Positions 1 to 8,309 of a stretch of DNA of 64,000 bases are shown here, one piece after another. The notes beneath the pieces were generated by a model. It was not told the origin of the DNA. It worked only from the letters and a program-made list of their open reading frames with translations, and did no database searches. The DNA comes from an uncultured bacterium (GTDB taxonomy: Bacteria; Cyanobacteriota; Vampirovibrionia; Gastranaerophilales; Gastranaerophilaceae), in the NCBI GenBank assembly GCA_902763805.1, contig CACWTN010000005.1, forward strand, positions 177,784-241,783, read 5' to 3'. Positions within the stretch are counted from its first letter, which is position 1. Each line of letters begins with the position of its first letter. The position numbers and the translations under genes were made by a program.

Positions 1-28
1 CCTCTTTCTTTGCGGTCAAAGAAAGGGG
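1..28. repeat. Inverted repeat at window edge
   Basis: Bases 1-12 and 17-28 form a near-perfect inverted repeat (one mismatch) with a 4-nt loop. No T-run follows on the + strand. The right arm ends in AAAGGGGCAT, a string that also occurs on the minus strand near 59,385, so this may be the edge of a dispersed intergenic element. Bases 29-141 hold no gene that I can support. Confidence 0.4.
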
Positions 29-141
29 CATATAAAAATATCAGAGATTCTTCAGCGCTTAGTTAAATTAAAAAACTCTGCCTCAGAATAACAATTTATT
101 CTTTATACATCAAAATATATAGTTTAATATATTTTATTGCG

Positions 142-966
142 TTATATTAACTTTCCGTATATTACACGGTCAATACCATCTAAATCTTTTATAACCTCTA
201 CCCCTTCAAAGTATTCGTTCATAAAGGATTTAACCGCATCAGCTTCACCAATACCGAGTTCAAAAATAAGCCATCCGTTTTTATTCAGATATTTGGGTGC
301 TTCCTGAACAATCTTTCTGTACAACTTAAGCCCGTTTTCTTCGGCAAAAAGTGCAACAGACGGTTCATGACTGAGTTCAGGCTCAAGTTCTGTTCCTACG
401 GGAATATACGGAGGGTTGGAAATTATCATATCAAATTTTTCTTCTTCCCTGATTTTTGAATAAAGATCCGATTTCCTGAAAACAGCTCTGTTATTTATTC
501 CTAATCTTGTTACATTATCCAGCGCAATCCTTAAAGCATCTGAAGATATATCAACACCAAGAACAGTCGCATCTGTTCTTTTTGCAATAGTACAAGCAAT
601 ACAGCCTGACCCCGTTCCTATATCCAAAATATTTTTTAAACCGTTCTCTTTTATAATCTCTATCCCCTTACTAACAAGTATCTCTGTTTCAGGACGGGGA
701 ATAAGAACGTCAGACGTAACCTTAAAAAACTCTCCCATAAAATAAGATTCACCTATTATATACTGAACAGGAATTCTGTCAGCTAACCTTGCTTCGACCT
801 TAGATTTAACTATATTCAAATGTTCTTCCGTCAGCGGATGACCTAAGATTTCGTCTTTTTCCGTATAATTGCAGAAATGTTCGAGAAGCATTTTTATCTC
901 TTTTTTTGCTTCTCTTTCCTCTATTCCTGCATCAGTCAACATTTTTATAATCGTCTGAATGTTCAT
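142..966 (-). CDS. prmC: Release factor glutamine N5-methyltransferase PrmC (HemK)
   Basis: This enzyme methylates the glutamine of the GGQ motif in peptide-chain release factors, using S-adenosylmethionine in the cytoplasm. The 274-aa length is normal. Visible motifs are PRPETE (residues 90-95), the SAM-binding ILDIGTGSG (113-121) and the catalytic NPPY (184-187), which together define the family. The N-terminal helical region binds the release factor. The start overlaps the end of the upstream 168-aa gene by 35 nt on the same strand, so the two are probably co-transcribed and translationally coupled. prfA, the usual neighbour, is not adjacent. Confidence 0.96.
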   Translation of the reverse strand: MNIQTIIKMLTDAGIEEREAKKEIKMLLEHFCNYTEKDEILGHPLTEEHLNIVKSKVEARLADRIPVQYIIGESYFMGEFFKVTSDVLIPRPETEILVSKGIEIIKENGLKNILDIGTGSGCIACTIAKRTDATVLGVDISSDALRIALDNVTRLGINNRAVFRKSDLYSKIREEEKFDMIISNPPYIPVGTELEPELSHEPSVALFAEENGLKLYRKIVQEAPKYLNKNGWLIFELGIGEADAVKSFMNEYFEGVEVIKDLDGIDRVIYGKLI

Positions 967-1438
967 CTAATATTCTTTCTATCTCATCTCTTAAATCAAG
1001 CTTTGAAAGCTCATCCACGTTCTTTTTTTCTATTGAATATTTTTTGCATAATCTGTCGTAATAGTAAAGCTGTTTTTTTGTAGGTGCTTCTTTTGACATT
1101 TTTACTTCCTGCAAAAATTTCCGTTTTTTCTTTTCAAACTCTTTCTGAGCCTCTATTATCGGTTTTTGTTTTTCTTTGTATTCGTAATATTTTATACACT
1201 CTTTTATGTAATCCTCTGTATCCTTTAGAAATTGACTATCGTCAATAACTTCAGAAAGAAAAGGAAACCTTGACGCATTAAGCTCAAGATAATACTTCTC
1301 ATCCTCAATAAATTTATCCAGAATACCGGCTGCCCCGAGCGTCAGATTTTGTTTTGATAATGCGCGCAGATAATTGCAGACGGCACTTTTTTGAGTTTTA
1401 TCAAAATTCAGGTATATACGGTTTTTTATCTGATACAT
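932..1438 (-). CDS. Hypothetical protein, 168 aa, upstream of prmC
   Basis: I do not recognise this protein. It is soluble, lysine/glutamate-rich and mostly helical, with a basic coiled-coil-like stretch around residues 85-112. The C-terminus has a pattern APTKKQLYYYDRLCKKY followed by a short charged helix. That T-x-K-Q-x-x-Y-x-x-x-L pattern resembles small helical modules found in DUF3072-like and phage-type proteins. It overlaps prmC by 35 nt. There is no Shine-Dalgarno. A TGCTAAAAT extended -10 box ends 7 nt before the ATG, so the mRNA is probably leaderless. Confidence 0.75.
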   Translation of the reverse strand: MYQIKNRIYLNFDKTQKSAVCNYLRALSKQNLTLGAAGILDKFIEDEKYYLELNASRFPFLSEVIDDSQFLKDTEDYIKECIKYYEYKEKQKPIIEAQKEFEKKKRKFLQEVKMSKEAPTKKQLYYYDRLCKKYSIEKKNVDELSKLDLRDEIERILDEHSDDYKNVD

Positions 1439-1454
1439 AAAACAATTTTAGCAT
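1439..1454 (-). promoter_or_regulatory. Extended -10 abutting start of the 168-aa gene
   Basis: On the minus strand TGcTAAAAT (hexamer at 1446-1451) is followed by 7 nt and the ATG at 1438. There is no ribosome-binding site. This is one of a set of such sites in the window that imply leaderless transcripts. Confidence 0.55.
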
Positions 1455-1469
1455 AATTTTTCATATAAA

Positions 1470-1497
1470 AAACGAGGCTTTGTATAACCTCGTTTTC
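1470..1497. terminator. Bidirectional hairpin terminator
   Basis: A 9-bp stem (AAAACGAGG / CCTCGTTTT, 1470-1478 and 1489-1497) carries A/T tracts on both sides. It lies downstream of the 65-aa gene on the minus strand and probably ends its transcript. Confidence 0.7.
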
Positions 1498-1564
1498 TAA
1501 GTCCTTTTCTTCTCAGGGCAAATTTTTCATTTACCCTCTTTTTCCGTTTTCTCTTTTTCGCCTG

Positions 1565-1762
1565 CTAACTTCGGAGCAAATCCTCGACCGTGAACCTTCG
1601 CCCGCCTTCGCCGTTCGTAAACCGCATAAACTGCTCTCGCAAAGACTGCCCCTGTATATTCAGCGGATTTGTCTGATAAGATCGCAACCGCTGTTTCTTA
1701 AAATAATCCTGCGATGTATTCTCATTGCTGATAACCGTAAATTTTCGTTTTTCTTCTGTCAT
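1565..1762 (-). CDS. Hypothetical small basic protein, 65 aa
   Basis: No family was recognised. The protein is basic and polar, without a membrane segment. Its C-terminus FTVEDLLRS looks like a short amphipathic helix. Support for its being real comes from an isolated position with its own downstream hairpin at 1470-1497, a weak purine-rich GAGAGAG ribosome-binding site before the ATG, and coding-like composition. A divergent promoter region (1763-1998) separates it from the phosphate transporter. Confidence 0.55.
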   Translation of the reverse strand: MTEEKRKFTVISNENTSQDYFKKQRLRSYQTNPLNIQGQSLREQFMRFTNGEGGRRFTVEDLLRS

Positions 1763-1998
1763 AGTACTCTCTCTCTTATACTTTTATATATCTCTTATGT
1801 ATATATAAAGTATTTAACTTTTCGAAAATTGACTTTTTTGTTCTGCATTGTTAAGAATTGTAACATTGAGTTTATTAGAAATCCATTTTGTAAATATTTC
1901 GCAACAATTTTTTCATGTATTCGTTGAATTTTTTTCCTTATGATACACTAAAGATATATGCCCTTTTTGGGAAAATGGGGCGAAAGGAATAGCTAATT
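1763..1998. other. Divergent intergenic region
   Basis: These 236 nt between two divergent genes are extremely AT-rich and must hold both promoters. Several TATA-like strings lie near 1,790-1,810 on the minus side and near 1,940 on the plus side, but none is convincing enough to name. No Pho-box-like direct repeat was seen. Confidence 0.4.
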
Positions 1999-3780
1999 AT
2001 GGATATATTTTCAATATTTACTCTGTTAGGCGGACTGGCATTTTTCCTTTATGGTATTTCTATTATGTCAGCCGGCTTGGAGAAGGTTGCCGGCGGACGT
2101 TTGGAACAGCTATTAAAGAAAATGACTTCTAATCCGGTTAAAAGTTTTGCACTCGGAGCTTTTATTACTGCTGTGATTCAGTCATCTTCAGCAGTAACAG
2201 TTATGTTAATAGGTCTTGTAAACTCAGGAATAATGACACTCTCAAGAACAGTAACCGTTATCATCGGTGCTAACCTGGGTACAACAATTACGGCATGGTT
2301 GCTCAGTTTAACAGCAATACAAGAAAGTGCAGGCTTCTTTTTTAAACTGCTAAAACCTGAAACATTTTCTCCAATATTGGCCTTCGCAGGCGTCATCATG
2401 CTGATGGCTTCAAAATCTAACAAGAGAAAAAATGTCGGAACCATCTTTTTAGGTTTTGCAATATTAATGTACGGTATGGGACTTATGTCAGGAGCAATGG
2501 AACCTCTTGCAGACATGCCGGGATTCAGGAATGCAATGATTGCGTTCACAAATCCACTATTTGGTTTTGCTATCGGTATGATTATAACAATGATTATTCA
2601 AAGTTCATCGGCTTCAATCGGTATATTACAAGCATTAACCTTGGCAACTCCTGTTTCATGGGGAGTCGCAATCCCGATAATTTTAGGACAGAACTTGGGT
2701 ACTTGTATATCGGCAATACTTGCAAGCATTGGTGTTAATACCAATGCGAAGAGAGTTGCAGGAATACACGTCATCTATAATATATTAAGCGTAGGTATTT
2801 GTTTTCCCGCCTTCATTATAATAACTTCTCTTATAGACATACCTTTAATGCATACTAACATTAGTCCGTTCGGAATAGCAGCATTTCACACAGTATATAA
2901 TATATTTACAGCACTTATGTTATTACCGTTCTGTAAAGTTATTGAAAAACTTTCTATCAAATTTATTCCTGAAAATAAAAATGAACAGGCAAGAAAAGTC
3001 CTCCTTGATGAAAGACTTTTGCTTGCTCCGACTTTTGCTGTCTCAGAGGCATACAGGCAGTCTGTAAAAATGGCTGAAGTTGTTGAATACAATTTTGTTT
3101 ATGCACCAAAAATGCTGAAAAGTTATCATCAAAAGAAAGCTGAGCAAATCAGAGAAAACGAAGTTAAAATTGATACTTATGAAGATAAACTTGATGCATT
3201 CCTGCTGAAACTTTCCGGGAAAGAACTCCCGGAAGAAGACAGCAACAGAATTTCCCAATTGCTCCTTGTAATCGGGGACTATGAAAGAATCGGCGACCAC
3301 GCAACAAATATTCTGAAAATTGCGGAAAAACTTAAAGAAAGCGATATAAAGCTCTCATCTGATGCGGTAGAAGAACTTAAAGTTATTGTTAATGCCGCTT
3401 CAGAAATTTTCTCAATGGCATTTGAAGCGTACAAAACTGACAATGTTCAGCTGGCAAGAGAAGTTGAACCGCTTGAAGCTGTTATCAAGAAAATTGTCCG
3501 CAAAGTTAAAAACCACCACATTCAAAGGCTTAAAGACGGCTTATGCACAGCTGAGCTCAGTTTTATGTTCTCTGACTTACTAAATGATTTCAGAAGAATT
3601 GCCGCTCACTGCGGAAACATCGCGACAAGCGTTATTCAGTTATATGACAGTACGCTTGATAAGCACGAATACAACCACAGAAATAAAGACGAAGATATCG
3701 AATTTGTTAACAAGTATCAGGATTACAAATCCCGTTATTCTGTATCTCGTAAAAATTCAACTGATACTATAAACGTTTAA
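1999..3780 (+). CDS. Na+/phosphate cotransporter with C-terminal PhoU domain
   Basis: This is a membrane transporter of the NptA/YjbB (SLC34-related) type, which moves phosphate with sodium. The N-terminal ~320 residues are hydrophobic and contain the two inverted-repeat signatures QSSSA at residues 61-65 and 201-205, each followed by a membrane segment. Residues ~350-560 are helical and PhoU-like, with repeated acidic/basic helices such as RIGDHATNI. The 593-aa length fits NptA-PhoU fusions. The ribosome-binding site is GAAAGGAAT before ATG. The gene is monocistronic; no pst genes are near. The transported ion is assigned from the family only. Confidence 0.93.
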   Translation: MDIFSIFTLLGGLAFFLYGISIMSAGLEKVAGGRLEQLLKKMTSNPVKSFALGAFITAVIQSSSAVTVMLIGLVNSGIMTLSRTVTVIIGANLGTTITAWLLSLTAIQESAGFFFKLLKPETFSPILAFAGVIMLMASKSNKRKNVGTIFLGFAILMYGMGLMSGAMEPLADMPGFRNAMIAFTNPLFGFAIGMIITMIIQSSSASIGILQALTLATPVSWGVAIPIILGQNLGTCISAILASIGVNTNAKRVAGIHVIYNILSVGICFPAFIIITSLIDIPLMHTNISPFGIAAFHTVYNIFTALMLLPFCKVIEKLSIKFIPENKNEQARKVLLDERLLLAPTFAVSEAYRQSVKMAEVVEYNFVYAPKMLKSYHQKKAEQIRENEVKIDTYEDKLDAFLLKLSGKELPEEDSNRISQLLLVIGDYERIGDHATNILKIAEKLKESDIKLSSDAVEELKVIVNAASEIFSMAFEAYKTDNVQLAREVEPLEAVIKKIVRKVKNHHIQRLKDGLCTAELSFMFSDLLNDFRRIAAHCGNIATSVIQLYDSTLDKHEYNHRNKDEDIEFVNKYQDYKSRYSVSRKNSTDTINV

Positions 3781-3847
3781 ATTTCTAAATAGCAAAAAAT
3801 ATTTTTTGCCGTTTTAATATAAACGGCAATTTTAGAAAGGCAGAAAT

Positions 3848-4306
3848 ATGAATACAATTAACCCTGTAAATAACGTATCATTTAACTCAAGGTATATAAG
3901 CGTTAAATCACTTGATAAATTACCTCCGAGAATAAAATAGGCTATACTGAAAAATGATGCAATTGACAAATTTATAAAAGCCGGAGAACCTAAAACTTTT
4001 ATGGAAAAAGTTATTAACTTTTTCACAAGAGATGAAGGACTTTATATTCGTCATTACAAAGTCCAAAACCAACATCTAATCGATCCGTACTCTCATCAGG
4101 AAATTTTATCTTTTTCTTTCGGTAAAAATATACAAAACAGCAAAATCGGTGAACTCAGAGCCGAACAAAAAGGCTGGCTGCGTCCTGCAGGTTCTGTTCC
4201 AAAACCGGGGGAAAATGCGCTTTTCACGCCACCAAGAACAACAGCTGAAGATAAACTTGTACAAATGATTGAAAATATAAAAGATTTCGGTTCACTTTTA
4301 AAATAA
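3848..4306 (+). pseudogene. Orphan gene interrupted by an in-frame amber codon
   Basis: An ATG at 3848 with a good AGAAAGGCAG ribosome-binding site opens a frame that reads 30 codons and hits TAG at 3938-3940. The same frame then continues open for 122 codons to TAA at 4304-4306. A single substitution would restore a 153-aa protein. The N-terminus has VSFNS at residues 10-14, matching the short motif found in other orphans here. The downstream part is soluble and charged. TAG is used as a normal stop by other genes in the window, so genetic-code change is unlikely. Restart at the ATG at 4001 could still make a 101-aa fragment. Confidence 0.75.
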
Positions 4307-4310
4307 GCTA

Positions 4311-4346
4311 AAAAACGGCTCCTGATTAAAATCAGGAGCCGTTTTT
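4311..4346. terminator. Bidirectional terminator
   Basis: A 16-bp perfect stem (AAAAACGGCTCCTGAT and its complement, 4311-4326 / 4331-4346) with a 4-nt loop and flanking A/T tracts separates the converging pseudogene and the 255-aa secreted protein gene. Confidence 0.92.
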
Positions 4347-4353
4347 ATATTTC

Positions 4354-5121
4354 TTACAATCTGATTGTTCTGAATATGGTTGAATATTTGTGACCGCCGT
4401 AATAGATAATAATATCAATAAAATAATTATCCAAATCATTTACTTCAAGGAAGCTCTTAACCGGTTCCTTACGTTTTGAACTCTTAACTTTTCCTACGGT
4501 GTTTAATATTCCCATGTGGATTTTTTGTGTTTTTGTAAGTTTCGGTTTTGGAATATGCTCATCATAAAAACGTTCCGGTGTATAATCTCTGTCATAAACA
4601 GGAATTATGTGAACTACTTTGCCGTTTTGTTTGAATAACATATACCATTTACCTTTATGCTCACGGGGCGTAAGCAGATAATACCCTGGCTCTACAGTAA
4701 TATTTTTGAAATAAATAGGTGAGTTTAATCTTAATAACGGATAAATTGACCACGTCGCATCTTTAACATCATAAAATTCATCAGGATCTATCCCGTGAAG
4801 ATAAGAATGTGTTGCCGGCTCCAGATTATTATATATCTCAGCATAATTTTTTGTAGCTTTAACCTGCGGCTGCGGAGAAATCACAGCGCCTTCATCATCA
4901 TCCGAATACTCATGAAAAGTTCCCTGAGGAGTAAAAACAGGAGCACCTTTGTTTGTTCCGTTCGGGATTTTTTGTTCTTCATCTTCCAACGTATTCGGAT
5001 CAATATCATCATAAAATCCCGGAGGCGTACCCACATAGCCGCCCTGATTATCCGGCTCGGAATAACAAACCGTTCCTGATAAAAACAGTGTTAAAAATAA
5101 TATTGCAAAGCTTTTCTTCAT
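4354..5121 (-). CDS. Secreted hypothetical protein, 255 aa
   Basis: The chosen start (ATG ending at 5121) gives a clean signal peptide, MKKSFAILFLTLFLSGTVCY. A longer in-frame TTG at 5169 would bury it. The mature part begins with a proline/acid-rich linker (residues ~20-95) and ends in a beta-rich domain containing YFKNITVEPGYYLLTPREHKG, which looks like an envelope or extracytoplasmic domain. No enzyme signature was found. A -35/-10 pair (TTGATT-N16-TAAAAT) ends 7 nt before this ATG and no Shine-Dalgarno is present, which supports both the shorter start and a leaderless mRNA. Confidence 0.75.
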   Translation of the reverse strand: MKKSFAILFLTLFLSGTVCYSEPDNQGGYVGTPPGFYDDIDPNTLEDEEQKIPNGTNKGAPVFTPQGTFHEYSDDDEGAVISPQPQVKATKNYAEIYNNLEPATHSYLHGIDPDEFYDVKDATWSIYPLLRLNSPIYFKNITVEPGYYLLTPREHKGKWYMLFKQNGKVVHIIPVYDRDYTPERFYDEHIPKPKLTKTQKIHMGILNTVGKVKSSKRKEPVKSFLEVNDLDNYFIDIIIYYGGHKYSTIFRTIRL

Positions 5122-5156
5122 ACTATTTATTTTAATGATTTTTAAGCCAAAATCAA
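5122..5156 (-). promoter_or_regulatory. Sigma-70-type promoter of the secreted protein gene
   Basis: On the minus strand TTGATT, a 16-nt spacer and TAAAAT (5129-5134) are followed by 7 nt and the ATG at 5121. The geometry predicts initiation at or beside the start codon. Confidence 0.6.
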
Positions 5157-5325
5157 GATATTTTGACAACTATAATTGTTCGCAATTTAAGCCGGTTTTA
5201 CGAAATATATATTTACCCCCGCCGAGGCGTGAACTGCTAAGCAACTTATTCCCGCCCTACTTTACAATTACCCCTGTTTGGAGTAATTTAAAAATATAAA
5301 AGCGAAATATAAAGGGAGATAAAAA

Positions 5326-7101
5326 TTGAAAACTAGTATGAAATCGGTTAATTGCGGTGAACTAAACCTCAATAACTTAAATGAAGAAGTCACTCTTTGC
5401 GGTTGGGTTTCAACTGTTCGTGACTTAGGCGGTATTTTATTTATAGAACTTCGTGACAGAAGCGGATTTTTCCAGCTTGTTGCAAATCCTCAGATTAACC
5501 CCAATGTTCACGAAGCATTTTCTAAAGTAAGAAGTGAATATGTTATTCAGGTTCACGGTAAAATCTCAAAAAGACCTGAAGAAACTTATAACGAAAAATA
5601 TCCTACAGGACAGGTTGAAATGTATCCTGAAAGTGTAAACATCCTTTCAGAATCTAAGGTTCTTCCGTTCGTTTTAGGCGATGAAAATGTTTCTGAAGAT
5701 GTAAGACTTAAATATCGTTATCTTGATATCAGAAACGAAAAAATGCTTAATAACTTAAAAGTAAGACACAATATTGTTCAGGCAGTAAGAAATTATCTTA
5801 ACAACAAAGAATTTCTGGAAGTTGAAACACCTATATTGATTAAGACAACTCCTGAAGGAGCAAGAGATTACCTCGTACCTTCCCGTGTTCAGCCCGGTAA
5901 ATTCTTTGCTCTCCCGCAGTCTCCTCAAATCTTCAAACAGCTTTTGATGGTTGGCGGCATTGAAAGATATTATCAAATCGCAAAATGCTTCCGCGATGAA
6001 GACCTGAGAGCAGACAGACAGCCTGAATTTACTCAAATTGATATGGAAATGTCTTTTGTTAAGCAGCCTGACGTTATCGAAATGGTTGAAGGTTTGCTTG
6101 TTGATGCGTTTAAAGCAGCAGGCGTAGACATTCATCCTCCGTTTAAACAAATTACATGGCAGGAAGCTATGGACAAATACGGTTCTGATAAACCTGATAC
6201 AAGATTCGGACTTGAACTGTTTGATATCGGTGATATTATCCTTGAATCAAACTTTGATATTGTTAAAAATACCCTGCTTAACGGCGGTATTGTTCGTGGT
6301 ATCAAGATTGAAGGCGGCGCTAAATATTCAAGAAAAGATATTGATGATATTACAAAACTTGCCGTATCATTCGGTGCAAAAGCATTAGCTAATATTATCT
6401 ATCTTGAAGACGGAACTGCAAAATCACCTGTTCTCAAATTCGTAACAGAAGAACAGGCAAAGGCTATTCAGGAAAGAGCAGGCGCAAAAGCCGGCGACAT
6501 AATCTTCTTTGTAGCTGATAAACCGAAACTTGTTTACGATGTTATGGGAAGATTAAGACTTCACTTCGGTAAATCACTTAACTTAATTGATGAAAACAAA
6601 CACAACCTTCTCTGGGTTGTAGACTTCCCGATGTTTGAATGGTCAGACGAAGAAGGAAGATATATGGCAATGCACCACCCGTTCACATCTCCTAACCTTG
6701 AAGATTTGGACAAACTGGACAGCGGTGATTTGGGTAACGTTAAGTCAATTGCCTACGATATCGTATACAACGGAACTGAATTGGGCGGCGGTTCAGTAAG
6801 AATCCACTCATCAGAAGTTCAGAAGAAAATATTTAAGGCTTTAGGTTTAACTGAAGAAGAAGCAGCCGAAAAATTCGGATTTATGGTAAATGCGCTTCAG
6901 TACGGTACACCTCCGCATGCCGGTCTTGCTATCGGTTTGGACAGACTTGTTGCACTGCTTTGCAGAACAGAATCAATCCGTGACGTAATCGCATTCCCGA
7001 AAAACGCAAGTGCAAAATGTCTGATGTCAGACGCACCGGGCGAAGCTTCTCTCCAGCAGATGAGAGAACTTCATATTAAAAGCACGGTAACAAAAGCTTA
7101 G
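5326..7101 (+). CDS. aspS: Aspartate--tRNA ligase
   Basis: A class II aminoacyl-tRNA synthetase that charges tRNA-Asp. The order is an N-terminal OB-fold anticodon domain, the catalytic core with motif 2 (FRDEDLRADRQPEFTQ, ~218-233), the bacterial GAD insertion (~290-410) and motif 3 (GLAIGLDRL, ~531-539). The 591-aa length is usual. The start is TTG at 5326, because GGGAG lies 8 nt upstream; ATG at 5338 is the alternative. In the OB fold the sequence RDLGG has Leu where non-discriminating enzymes have His, suggesting a discriminating, Asp-only enzyme. That inference rests on published specificity residues. Confidence 0.97.
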   Translation: MKTSMKSVNCGELNLNNLNEEVTLCGWVSTVRDLGGILFIELRDRSGFFQLVANPQINPNVHEAFSKVRSEYVIQVHGKISKRPEETYNEKYPTGQVEMYPESVNILSESKVLPFVLGDENVSEDVRLKYRYLDIRNEKMLNNLKVRHNIVQAVRNYLNNKEFLEVETPILIKTTPEGARDYLVPSRVQPGKFFALPQSPQIFKQLLMVGGIERYYQIAKCFRDEDLRADRQPEFTQIDMEMSFVKQPDVIEMVEGLLVDAFKAAGVDIHPPFKQITWQEAMDKYGSDKPDTRFGLELFDIGDIILESNFDIVKNTLLNGGIVRGIKIEGGAKYSRKDIDDITKLAVSFGAKALANIIYLEDGTAKSPVLKFVTEEQAKAIQERAGAKAGDIIFFVADKPKLVYDVMGRLRLHFGKSLNLIDENKHNLLWVVDFPMFEWSDEEGRYMAMHHPFTSPNLEDLDKLDSGDLGNVKSIAYDIVYNGTELGGGSVRIHSSEVQKKIFKALGLTEEEAAEKFGFMVNALQYGTPPHAGLAIGLDRLVALLCRTESIRDVIAFPKNASAKCLMSDAPGEASLQQMRELHIKSTVTKA

Positions 7102-7115
7102 TAAATATAATAAAT

Positions 7116-7145
7116 AAAAAGTCCGCTTTAAAAGCGGACTTTTTA
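7116..7145. terminator. Bidirectional terminator after aspS
   Basis: An AAAAAGTCCGCTTT / AAAGCGGACTTTTT hairpin lies just after the aspS stop and before the converging gene that ends at 7151. Confidence 0.92.
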
Positions 7146-7150
7146 TTTTC

Positions 7151-8134
7151 TTATGTACTCCATTCAAACGGTTTCATATCATCTTCCAGCATTGATTTTA
7201 AGGATTCAATTTCTGTCTTTGTAGCCTCCAGTTCTGTTGATAAATCCTGCTGTTCCAAATCAATCCAGTTTTCTTTTTCATTAATACGTGCTTTTTCCTC
7301 ATTGTACCATGCGGTAACTTCTTCTCTTATGCTTGAATCCGTTTTATCACAGACCAGTCCTGACATGAGGAAGTAACTCAAAGGTGTATCCGGTTCATAC
7401 TCACCAATTTCATCTACCTGAGCCAATTGGAACGTACCTGACACTATAGCATCATTTACATAATTGCTGTTATGTTCCATTTCATTGTTATATTCGGTAG
7501 TCCAGCCGTTTGCTGCCGCTGCCTGAAATATTGGTTTATAAAAGTCTATTAATTTTTGATACATTTCTGTTAAAGCATCTGAACCGTCAGTTGTAGTCGT
7601 GCCTTTTTCTTCATTCGTAGTTGTCTGATAAACATCAGATGTATATTCATAATCAGCTTTTTCACCATTCATAACTTTTTTAATATCCTCTAAAGGAGAA
7701 ATTGTAATTGAAGCTATCAATTCCGGTATTTTTTCTGATGAGAATGTTCCGCCTCTGCCTTTGCCATCCATACATGAAGCACCGAGAACTTTTGTCATTG
7801 TGCTTACGTAACTGCTGCCCAAAACAACAAGACCTGCTGCATCAGTCAAAATCATTGAATTATCACTTTTCAGCAGATTTGAGTTATTATTCATAATATG
7901 CAAAGTATTACAGGAATATCCCATTAAATATCCGTAATCCATTTGATTATATTTACCGTTTGCATAATACGCAACATTTTTAGCACGTAACATGCTTGAA
8001 TATTTTTTGGTCAAATCGGACTGTTCACGAGCAATAGCCATCTTTTCCATTGAGTTAATGGAAATGTTGTACTCAATATCAGCCTTTCTGGCCGTCAGAG
8101 CTAATAATCGTATGTTTTCTATCGAAAAACCCAT
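7151..8134 (-). CDS. Hypothetical helical protein, 327 aa
   Basis: Not assigned to a named family. The start is ATG at 8134, with AAAGGAAAG five nt upstream. The N-terminal ~65 residues (MGFSIENIRLLALTARKADI onward) form a regular amphipathic helix rich in Leu/Lys/Met. The middle (~65-260) is Asn/Tyr/Ser/Thr-rich and polar. The C-terminus (~265-320) is a strong acidic coiled coil. There is no signal peptide or membrane segment. I have the impression that proteins with this LTARK-type N-terminus recur in Gastranaerophilales, but could not check it. The helix / polar core / coiled-coil layout resembles surface or secretion-system substrates, which is only a suggestion. Confidence 0.75.
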   Translation of the reverse strand: MGFSIENIRLLALTARKADIEYNISINSMEKMAIAREQSDLTKKYSSMLRAKNVAYYANGKYNQMDYGYLMGYSCNTLHIMNNNSNLLKSDNSMILTDAAGLVVLGSSYVSTMTKVLGASCMDGKGRGGTFSSEKIPELIASITISPLEDIKKVMNGEKADYEYTSDVYQTTTNEEKGTTTTDGSDALTEMYQKLIDFYKPIFQAAAANGWTTEYNNEMEHNSNYVNDAIVSGTFQLAQVDEIGEYEPDTPLSYFLMSGLVCDKTDSSIREEVTAWYNEEKARINEKENWIDLEQQDLSTELEATKTEIESLKSMLEDDMKPFEWST

Positions 8135-8309
8135 ATTTCTTTCCTTTATTAGTCCCTTTTGTACTAATGTTATCGGCAAATTTTTTCAAAACTTTAGGTT
8201 TTACGGTAACATGATTTTAAAATTGTTACATTTCGTTACATATGGGCAATTTTTTTAAGCATTTTGTTTTAAACATTATAGAAGACTAAATGTGTGCAAA
8301 GGAGTTTTT

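Noticed and set aside
3938-3940. TAG reassigned to an amino acid
   Set aside because: aspS, yqeG, asparaginase, pgi and glyA and others stop at TAG or TAA in normal positions, and no reading-through extension is seen; a local mutation is simpler.
5170-5325. T-box or other tRNA-sensing leader before aspS
   Set aside because: No T-box sequence (TGGNACC-like) or specifier hairpin; only a weak 6-bp hairpin is present.
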